In this document: one piece after another, positions 56,012-64,000 of the stretch | Layout of the letters: each line of letters starts with the position of its first letter | How positions within the stretch are numbered: the stretch's first letter is position 1 | DNA from: Fragilaria crotonensis | Taxonomy: Eukaryota; Bacillariophyta; Fragilariophyceae; Fragilariales; Fragilariaceae | Assembly: GCA_022925895.1 (NCBI GenBank) | Contig: JAKSYS010000186.1 | Location: forward strand, 1-64,000 | DNA: 64,000 nt | Direction of reading: 5' to 3' | Program-made: the position numbers and the translations under genes | The notes under the pieces: model-generated | What the model was told of the DNA's origin: nothing | Database searches by the model: none | What the model saw: the letters and a program-made list of their open reading frames with translations, nothing else

Positions 56012-58693
56012 TTATCCAGAAAATAAACCTTTACTTCTCATCCACGAGTTGAATGTCGGACCGAATCGATCGTATTGATGGACCACCGGCGAAATAGTGC
56101 CGTCCAAGTTCGTGAATTCTCCATCCTCGTTCGTGAGCCCGAATTCCCGAGACGAAATCCAAGTGCGGTCTGTTGCCCCATGCAAGGGCTGATCGTGAGG
56201 ATTTTCAACGCCTTTCTCCTTGAAACGTTTCTCGTTGTCTACAAAGATTTTGCTTCCCTCATAGCCAACAGTATTGACAACGCCCTCGCGATGCTTCACA
56301 GCGACGGCATCCTTCAAATCGCCATTATAGAACAGCCAGTTGTGGATGCTCTGGTCGTCACCTAATGTCTTGAACCGACACTTAGGGTCATTTATCCACC
56401 GCTTCATCTCACCATACATCGTATCGAGGTACGACATCATCGCATCTCGTGTCCCAATGGTAGTACCTGAACAGAGCATAGGCTTTTTCAAGTGAACACC
56501 TTTGCACTCACCAACCGGCCAGTCCACCAGCCAATGCTCCGTGGTCGATGCCGGATGTTCCTCGTAGACTTGAAGGCCTGTAACTTCAGGTGTACCAGGT
56601 CCGAAAGGGTCGCGTTGAAAGAACACGTCTCGAACGTCTGATATCAGGACAGGACCGGTACACTTCGAGCATTCTTGTAGCCAATCTCTCCCCATCGGGA
56701 ACTTTGCCCATCGGCTCTTGATATCAAGGTACGGCTCTATGCAAACAGAAAGGCCAATCACGTTCTTAACGTAGCCCTCAGCCTTGATGTCTTCCTCAGT
56801 TTTGTAAAATGGTTCGAAGGTACAGTTTGAGTACGTGATCAATTTTGGAGTGACTCCCTGTCTCTTCATGTAAGCAAGAAGTGACATGTCAACGTTGGCA
56901 TTGACACCAAGGATGATGTGGCCCCGATACCCTGTATTGCGGAGAGAATCGATGAATCTGGACAAGTCGACCTGGTTCACACCAGTTGCCATTCCCATGA
57001 CAGTGGCCGTACTGCTGTCTCTAAAGGGAGCTTCGCGCATGAAAAGGCGAGTTAAATTTCCGAACACGACATTGCTTCGCACGCATCACTCTTGGGGTCA
57101 CTTACTTTCTGGATACTTCACCGATGAGGTCACGACATCCTTTTTCCTTGTTTGGTTATTCGTTTCCGATGCGTTTCCAGCAGTCACTTTGGTTCGTAAG
57201 CTATCAGATCTGGTTGCAATTGCTTCCCGACGCTTCGCTTCGCTGAGCAAGCTGTGTTCAATCCAAGTCCCGTTGGAATCGTAGCTAGAGCCATATTTAG
57301 CTTCATCTAATCGCACAATTTCCTGAAGCAATTTGTGGCGCTCCTCCAAATAAGTCTCATTCAAGAAGAAGATGGGCCTGGGGCCCGTGATGCTACGGCC
57401 GTCTGGGTAGTAGGCCAGCGCCCAGTTGTAAGGATTGGCTTCGTTATCGAATCCTTTGGCACAGCGGACTGCTGCATCCACCTCGCCGCCGATCTGAGAG
57501 AGGGTCTTACGCTCAACATCGCTGTCACTATGGGCGTAGGTAAGATACTTGTACCTGAGCACTTGTCCATCGAGGAACCAATTGTGAAAGTGGTACGCCA
57601 CGCCATAGGCTGCTGTAATCATGTCGCCAGTCAAGTCCTTGAAGTTGTAAGGATAACCCCGATCACCGTGCACTGTACGAATATCAGGACCAGTAAACAA
57701 TGGATATCGGCCAGACTTGTGCACTGCTTCAGGGTAGTTGTTGAGGTCACGCATGCCGTACGACTTGTGGCGCTCTCCGTACCGTCTTTGATGATTTCGC
57801 AAGGGAGTGACACGCTCTGTTGGATCTCCTATTCCGTCCACACATTGACCAGCGATGATATCGGGGTGGAACCATGGTTTTTTGTTTATACAAAATGGAG
57901 ATATTTCAAAGGAAAGGGCCGCAGGAACGATCTTGGGGCGATGACAGCTTGAATCAGGTTGCAACTCTGGAAAATCGCAGGTCTGCACTGCTCGGAGGAA
58001 GTCACGTGAGAAAACTTCGTCAATATCAGACATGATACCGACGTCTTCTGGCAACATTCCGGCATCCTTCCATCGTTTGATGATCGTGTTTCGCTGTTCC
58101 GATTCTCGATTCATCCACTTGAGATCTGGCATATCTTCGAGCCATAGATCAAGGGAGACTTGGGTCTTGGGTCCGAACATACCAGATTGTAGCAAGAGAT
58201 CTCCTTCTTCCGAGTCCTTGAACCTGAGCTCCCGAGGTACGGCCATATGAGTTGTGTTCGACTCAACGAATGCCGCAACGTGGTAGATTCCAAACACCTC
58301 AATAGCGTGCATGACAAAGACTTCCCAATTGTCGTCGGCGATCATTGTCCCAAAGAAAATGCGCCGTGGCGGTCCGTCGTAAGGCTTGAGATTGTAGCGA
58401 TCGCAACGCGTCGATGCGTTCTCTTGGTCGATACGGCGCTGCTCATCTTGATAGATATCGTCAATTTGGAACGTCGGAACTTTATCGTTTGACAATCTCG
58501 TATTTTCATGAATGCTGCCACTGATGTTGCATGCCAGTGTGCTGTGGTTTGGTTCAAGAATGTGGGGAACCTCGTCAACAGCTTGATTCAATTGACGTGA
58601 AAGAGTGATGGTGGAGAGCGCCGCAAGGATATTGACAATGCTGAGAATGCCAAGAACCGAGGCTGCTGCGATGATGGCGTGGTTACGATTCAT
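56012..58693 (-). CDS. Two-domain glycosyltransferase (GT17-like plus second GT domain), paralogue B
   Basis: Exons 57106-58693 and 56012-57030 join in phase 1 (GAA A|GTAAGT, GAAG|CT) to about 868 residues, the same intron site as in paralogue A at 40320. It has a signal anchor (IIAAASVLGILSIVNILAAL, residues 7-26). The GT17-like domain carries RRIFFGTMIADDNWEVFVMH, FVESNTTHMAVPRELRFKD, QRNTIIKRWKDAG and a DxD-type motif in IMSDIDEVFSRDF. The second domain carries GYRGHIILGVNANVDMSLLA, GPVLISDVRDVFFQRDPFGP, MLCSGTTIGTRDAMMSYLD, DDQSIHNWLFYNGDLKDAVA and SPVVHQYDRFG. Most blocks match A residue for residue while the stem (30-80) and the interdomain linker differ. Both copies look intact, so both are probably used. 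Golgi location and glycan substrate are inference. Confidence 0.85.
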
Positions 58694-59234
58694 CCGTCGT
58701 GACGTTGCGAAGATGTGAGTGGTCGATTCAACAATTCAAAACTGTGAGCCAGTATCCATGAATATCATGAGGTTGACTAATGCTTTACGTTCACGCTGAG
58801 ATACGGTCCCGCTGGTGTCTCGGGTGCTGGCATCTGAGATCAATTTGACAAGTTGTGGCCAGTTGAGATAAACTGACATGGTGAGGGTCGTTAAGTTTTG
58901 GTTGATGTACCGGTAGGAGTCACGGTGTCACTGTTCCGGTCATTTTCTCCTCTATCGTACCATCGTACCTGGTGCTTTTGTACCCAAAAAATACAGTACC
59001 TGTTTAGTGTTTAGCACCAGGTACCAGGTACAAGTACCAGGTACTACAGCTCTAGTAGTAGTAGTACAAATACATCGTAGATTGCAACTGGGGTACGAGT
59101 ACTCCGGGATTTTACTCTATGTGTACCTGCACCGATAGAAAAACCGGTACGAGTACCAGGTACTTGTAGTCGGAGGACCAGAAAGACTCTGGAAACTTGC
59201 ATCATATCTAGTATCAAGTATCATAGATCATCAG
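58694..59234. other. Intergenic, GTAC-rich
   Basis: Upstream of glycosyltransferase B. From 58905 to 59180 it is made largely of GTAC units (AGCACCAGGTACCAGGTACA, AGTACCAGGTACTACAGC, GTAGTAGTAGTAC). No gene. Confidence 0.55.
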
Positions 59235-59591
59235 CAGGGGTGATTTTTTTAGGCGGGCGCCGGGCGCCTAAAAAATGAGCATGATCGCCTAAATTCGACT
59301 TCGACAAAGCGCCTAAATTAAACGAAAATATAGATATTGATACTGTATATATATTTATATACAGTAAATAGTACGACTATAAACAGTAGCCGGTACCAGT
59401 AGGACGATACATTAGTTGTACAGTAGTACTGTCGTGATCCTTTGTCTTGATTTTAGTACTGGCACTGTGACACTGTACTGTAACCGTAACCCCTAACCCC
59501 AGCGCCTAAATTAGACTTCGACAAAGCGTCTAAATTTGCGAGTTTTAGGCGCTCGTAGGCGCGCCGGCCAGATCGACTAAAAAAAGCCCTG
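59235..59591. mobile_element. MITE of hAT type, 357 bp, with 8-bp target site duplication
   Basis: The left end starts CAGGGGTGATTTTTTTAG and the right end, read in reverse complement, starts CAGGGCTTTTTTTAGTCG, so it has CAGGG terminal inverted repeats. The flanks ATCATCAG (59227-59234) and ATCATCAG (59592-59599) are a perfect 8-bp target duplication. CAGGG ends with 8-bp duplications are the mark of hAT elements. Inside are several GCGCCTAAA motifs near both ends, a TACTGTATATATA/TATATACAGTA palindrome and a telomere-like TAACCCCTAACCCC stretch. It codes for nothing. A diverged relative lies at 21785. Confidence 0.88.
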
Positions 59592-59660
59592 ATCATCAGA
59601 CACATACAGTATCACATGTAGTCCGAGTACTCAAGTACCTGGTACTCGAGTAGTCTACTA

Positions 59661-60345
59661 CCACATAAAAATGGCTTTGGCCATTTTTAAAACAGCTTTG
59701 AACCAATCTCTTGTGAAATTCAACGACCTCTACACAAAAACACTCCAATTTTCATTCTTTTACACCGTGACCTATTGTAAAGCTCTCCTTAATGAACAAA
59801 TAAAGGTATGTTCTACAGATAGAAAAGCAATATAATTGCTCAGTTCTCTCAAATACGCATACTGTAGATGAGATGTCAAAACATTGTTTCACGACCATTT
59901 TTCACATGTCGAGGATGCCCTCACAATTTCTACAAGCTTCAGTTCTGAATATTTTCATACGTTTGAGAGAATTCCACTTGGTGTTTGTTCTACACTGTGT
60001 GGTACAAACAGCTCGTACAAAACCCTGTACCAATCCGAATTTTGATTGACGATTTACTCATCAAACTTTTGTGAAAAAATTAAGAACGGAATATAAAATA
60101 TTATATATATATATGTATAAATATTTATACACGACTTTGAACCAGTAAATGAAAAACGAAGACTTGTATATCATGGATAGGCAATTCCGATCTTGCTCCA
60201 GTACTTTGATCATTCTTCATTGCTGTTGACAAGCAGATGAAGGATCAATGATACAAGAACTGTTCGTTCAACATTTATGTTTCTACGTAGATATAGTGAT
60301 TTGAAACTCTTGTGAAATTATTGGTTCCAAGCCATTTTTATGTGG
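59661..60345. mobile_element. TIR element, about 685 bp, non-coding
   Basis: The left end CCACATAAAAATGGCTTTGG and the right end, in reverse complement CCACATAAAAATGGCTTGG, match over about 19 bp with one indel. Just inside, CTCTTGTGAAATT occurs at both ends in the same orientation (about 59710 and 60308). The left tip can also fold on itself (AAAATGGC TTT GGCCATTTT). The middle is AT-rich with an (AT)n run near 60110. No open frame of note. A target duplication is not clear; flanking CTACTA and GTACTA are related but not equal. Confidence 0.75.
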
Positions 60346-60922
60346 GTACTACAACAAAAAATAACCCTGTTGTGCACAAAACGGAGGAATTTCAATGTTA
60401 TCGCAGTACAATGATCCGGTAGTGGAAGGTCCGGTATATGAAGTTAAACGACGTTGCATTTCGAATATGCATATGGCCGTACGTCATACGCTATACCAGA
60501 AATTCCGAGGTCTGCAGCCTGCCCGGTGACGTTGATTCGCACGAATTGTTCCGTGGCCTCTCATGAATACCGCAATCGCACCGCAAGGCCGACGAAAGTC
60601 GAAAGCAAGGATGCTGATCGGCAAACACTCTTCCTTGGGCATCAACTTGCGAAGACAGTGGAGGATATCAAGCACGGGGTCAACCTCACTGAGAACGTGT
60701 TGGGTGGACGCCGAACGCCTCATGAGTTCATAGCCATGCAACGAATTTTTTTGGCCGCCGACCGTCGCAGCACGACAGCGTTGCGCTGACGACTAGAACA
60801 AAGCTTTACATAAAATAAATCTTTCACAGTTTATGTGTATACTCCTGATTCCTCGCCAACATCCCTGAATATTGGGATGTTGGCGGTGAATATTTGTAGT
60901 CTTCATTCTTTCCGTGTCCACC
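60346..60922. other. Intergenic
   Basis: 3' side of the GDP-mannose dehydratase gene. Overlapping open frames on both strands (60454-60789 plus, 60484-60741 minus) have no recognisable motif, and which if any is real cannot be told. A short inverted repeat (CAACATCCC...GGGATGTTG) near 60860 might be a transcript-end hairpin. Confidence 0.4.
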
Positions 60923-62176
60923 TTAGGTCCTCATTCGGTCAGTGTCGACCAGCTCTCCTTTGAGCATCGCAACATCAGCCTCAACCATTTCCTTAACAAG
61001 TTCGGCGAACGGAGTCTTGGCAACCCATCCAATGATGTTCTTTGCCTTGGTTGGGTCTCCCAACAAAAGCTCGACTTCGGTAGGTCGGAAGTATCGCGGG
61101 TCGATCTTGATCAAGACACGCGATTCGTCTTCGGCGTCGACACCGATCTCGTCAACAGTTCCGGTTGGTCCCACCCACTTGACGGTAGTTCCAACAACAG
61201 CGAAAGCTTTCTCGACGAACTCTCTGACACTAAAAGAGAAGAAAACATGGAATAGAGTTAGGCGAGGATGAAAATTTCAGAAATATCCTCATTCGCACTT
61301 TCGCTGTTTTTCGACTTACGTGTGCGTTTCACCGGTGGCAAGGACGTAATCATCAGGTTCGTCCATTTGAAGCATCATCCACATGCCCTCAACGTAGTCG
61401 CGAGCATGGCCAATCACGCTTGGCATCAATATTACCCAGGTACAGGGTCTTGTCGATGCCAGCGCTGATGCGTGCCACACCGGTCGTGATCTTCGAGTCA
61501 CAAAGGTACGGCCACGACGAGGAGACTCGTGGTTGAAGAGAATACCGTTGGTCACATGCATGCCGTAGGCTTCTCTGTAGTTGACGAGGATCCAGAAGGC
61601 GTATTGCTTGGCGACAGCGTACGGAGAACGCGGTAGAATGGAGTTGTCTCGGATTGAGGAACTTCCTGACCTTACCAGAGTTCCGAGGTGGATGCTTGTA
61701 AAATTTGACCGACTTCTCGAGACCTGCAGCGCGAATTGCATCAAGCATACGCAACACACCGATTCCGTCACAGTCAGCAGTGTACTCAGGCATGTCGAAT
61801 GACACCTTGACGTGGGACATGGCACCAAGATTGTAGATCTCGGTTGGCTTAACATTGGAAATGATCGTGATCAGTTGGTGGCGTCGCAGAGATCTCCGTA
61901 GTGGAGGATCTTTACTCCAGTCTCGTGACGGTCTCTATAAATGTGATCGATACGACCAGTGTTGAAGCAAGAAGAACGGCGGACAATACCGTGGACCTAC
62001 CAAAGAAGGAAACAATCATATACGCGGATGTGAGCAGGCACACCCAGGGTACGAACGTCGAGAACAACCTCTCATTCACTTACAGTGTAGCCCTTCTCGA
62101 GCAGAAATTCTGCCAAATAAGAACCATCTTGACCAGTGATACCTGTGACCAAAGCGACCTTGCGTTCAGAAGACAT
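60923..62176 (-). CDS. GMD: GDP-mannose 4,6-dehydratase, reading frame broken in exon 2
   Basis: Three exons: 62084-62176 (ATG at 62176), 61320-61996 and 60923-61229, with good GT-AG sites. Exon 1 holds the NADP-binding [20 protein letters not shown]; exon 2 starts VHGIVRRSS and [12 protein letters not shown], then [36 protein letters not shown] with the catalytic Yxxx[13 protein letters not shown], and [20 protein letters not shown]; exon 3 ends the family motif [18 protein letters not shown]. The enzyme turns GDP-mannose into GDP-4-keto-6-deoxymannose, first step to GDP-fucose. Exon 2 has small deletions relative to the family at seven places (about 61874, 61698, 61677, 61668, 61633, 61494, 61410), nine bases in all, mostly in C/G doublets. 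Protein similarity is otherwise very high in all pieces, so sequencing error is at least as likely as true gene loss. Confidence 0.88.
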
Positions 62177-62835
62177 GGTGATGCGATTGATTGAGTCTGG
62201 ATGAGAAATGCGACTGTGCTGATCGAACTGATCCGCGTTTTTTTTTGTGTGCCTTGAATGTGAAATACAAGATCCCCAATGACCGAAATGAAATTGGGAG
62301 GAAAACCTACATCGAAATCACGTTCTAACCTCTTTTAAAAAATTGATTTACTAAGGTTATGACTCTCACCGTCGGAGGCCTGAAATATACAAAAAGGCTC
62401 TAGAGCAGAAATCCCACGAAGACATGTCTATAGCACAGTTCAATTTCAAAGCATGTAGACATTTGCCAGCCATAGAGTCATCGTGAAAAATGACCGCGAT
62501 TCAAACTACTACTATACGCACAAGTACAGTACTACAGTATTTCTTCTTCACCATAGAAATTTTAAATAGATATATTCTCCATGAATAAATTGTATTCTCG
62601 ATCTCGGAAGTCTCATCGCCAGAACGTTCCCTATCGGTAGTAGTCAAAGTACTCGTAGTCCTCGCTCGTACAAGTGGCGAGTTGAATTCCATGATGAGTC
62701 ATTTGTTTCTGTCAAAGTGACTTCTTGAGTGGTTTTAGGTTTTACCAGTCTGGGGGGCGGCCATTGGCCGCGGTTGTTGCACGACGGTAGAGGAGGTCTG
62801 GTAAGATCTGTCGTATACACAGTACGGAGTACGAT

Positions 62836-62984
62836 TGCAAAATTTGTACTACAGTACCACGATATATGCATTGGAATCTGGAATTCAAAATACATTTTCC
62901 AGTACTCTGGACATTGGACATGTAGTTTCTACTGCAAAATTTGTACCACGGAATCTGGAATTCAAAAAACATTTTCCAGTATTT
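62836..62984. repeat. Imperfect direct repeat, two copies
   Basis: Copy 1 starts at 62836 and copy 2 at 62933. Both read TGCAAAATTTGTAC then, after a gap that is longer in copy 1, GGAATCTGGAATTCAAAA and ACATTTTCCAGTA. A third, partial match (TGAAAAATTTGTACCATG) lies near 63128. No coding role. Confidence 0.75.
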
Positions 62985-63970
62985 CTAGACAGATCGAAAA
63001 AACTGGATATGGCATTAACGGAGTACTTGTACATAAAATTGTTGTCCGTTCTACACAACGATTCGTACCACGTTATACAATATACATTTCTGGACACAGT
63101 GTAAAAAAGTTTTCATGTAGATTTCTACTGAAAAATTTGTACCATGTACTTTTCTACCGCAAATGCTACGTCAGTACGTGGATTAAAAAATAAATATATA
63201 CGATTACTTTTGAAAATACAGTACGACAATATCTGAGTTATTTTAGGTATATATAATAAAAAGGGGACCTACTCGTCTATTGATACCCTCGGGCGTCGGG
63301 AGGAATCCTGTGGATTCCCAGAAGTCGCCTCAGCTGTACTGCACGTCGAACGGTATTGGAGGTGCTTGAGTGTGACCACATAGTTGCTACGCGTAGTTCT
63401 GCTATGGTGTCTCAGTATTGGGCGCACTGCTACTAGAATAGTAGGGTTGTGTACAATACACTGGCATAGTGGGCAGAAAACGTAGTAACTATGACGATTT
63501 TGAGTATCCAAGGAGTCTAACGGATTCCCGGATGGTTCACTAACAAGCACTGGCCTGAGGCTGTTGGGGACGGTGGGTTTAGCGAAAAATACATTGGCAG
63601 ATATCTCATCACCGATGCATTCAAATCGATCAATTGTAAACAAGTGATCAATTTCCATCAGAGAACGAGTTGTTTGCCCTCGGCCGCGCTGCAGTCGAAT
63701 GTCCTAGGGCCGTCAATATATTACTCCGTAGCGGCTACTGGGAGTGTATCTTTAAGGTACTGCAGTATAAGTAGTGGAGTAGTTGTACTCGTCTACTGTT
63801 GCGTTGGCTTAAAGTCTTATCTGCAAGCATTCATACAAAAAACAAGTTTGATAGCCATGCACATAGCTCGAATTCTTGTCGTATGCTCCAAGCGTTGTAG
63901 CACTAAAAGTACTAATGATGCAGTACGAGCTGAGTATGACAAAAGTCTGTAGTACTACCGGTACCAGTTA

Positions 63971-64000
63971 AAAATGGCTTTGAGCCCTTAAAAAAAATTG
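63971..64000. mobile_element. Possible end of a second 59661-type TIR element, cut by the window
   Basis: The last 30 bases begin AAAAATGGCTTTGAGCCC, which shares AAAAATGGCTTTG with the left tip of the element at 59661. It is too short to be sure. Confidence 0.35.

Larger units (their letters stand above)
62177..64000. other. AT-rich, gene-poor window end
   Basis: Upstream region of the dehydratase gene, then AT-rich repeats and GTAC-rich patches (62520-62540, 62815-62835, 63740-63790, 63905-63970). A minus-strand frame at 63269-63658 (129 codons, with CPLCQCIVHN) is open but has no family I recognise. No gene is supported. Confidence 0.4.

Noticed and set aside
57335-57952. Plus-strand frame of 205 codons
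   Set aside because: Antisense to glycosyltransferase B; an equivalent antisense frame exists over paralogue A, as expected from shared codon use.
1-64000. tRNA and rRNA genes
   Set aside because: I looked for GGTTCGA-type B boxes and cloverleaf pairs and found none convincing; GGTTCGATTG near 44848 lacks the rest. A tRNAscan run would settle it.

Overview
The window is nuclear DNA from a eukaryotic alga, most likely a diatom. The reasons are: short GT-AG introns of about 35 to 160 bp that interrupt many genes; cytosolic ribosomal proteins eL15 and eL28, NOP56, MCM3 and an RNA polymerase III subunit; a small membrane protein whose signal peptide ends in an A-S-F motif like the ASAF motif that sends proteins into diatom plastids; and several proteins and transposases of types I associate with diatom genomes. 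Species cannot be fixed by reading. Intergenic DNA is strikingly rich in the palindrome GTAC and in small inverted repeats built from it.

Layout. 1-9.5 kb: end of a membrane protein gene, MCM3, an AKTIP/FTS-like UEV protein, a UBC-like plus PH-like protein, and a SET/MYND methyltransferase. 9.7-12.3 kb: a 1.31 kb unit in direct tandem duplication. 12.3-24.3 kb: a gene-free transposon graveyard with a decayed hAT-like transposase (about 13-14 kb), a decayed KDZ/Plavaka-like transposase (about 20.2-21.3 kb) and an old MITE. 24.3-33.2 kb: a diatom-type protein with a conserved C-terminal domain, a kinase joined to two cyclic-nucleotide domains and EF-hands, an acidic protein, a 29-bp minisatellite and POLR3E/RPC5. 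33.2-37.0 kb: a gene-poor stretch with direct repeats and a tandem cluster of TGACGTCA sites. 37-40 kb: RPL15 and RPL28 from one divergent promoter region, and an NPPY-type methyltransferase. 40.3-58.7 kb: two paralogous two-domain glycosyltransferases in inverted orientation bracket six genes (a four-pass membrane protein, NOP56, a histidine phosphatase, a plastid-targeted membrane protein, a ubiquitin protease, a coiled-coil protein). 58.7-64 kb: two TIR elements, one with a perfect 8-bp target duplication, a GDP-mannose 4,6-dehydratase gene whose second exon has seven small deletions, and AT-rich DNA.

There is no operon logic. Many genes serve growth and proliferation: replication licensing (MCM3), Pol III transcription (RPC5), ribosome assembly (eL15, eL28, NOP56). 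A second theme is glycosylation (two glycosyltransferases plus GDP-mannose dehydratase). The points most worth a second look are the calcium/cyclic-nucleotide kinase, the inverted glycosyltransferase pair, the hAT-type MITE family with telomere-like repeats, the clustered deletions in the dehydratase gene, and the GTAC-dominated intergenic DNA.
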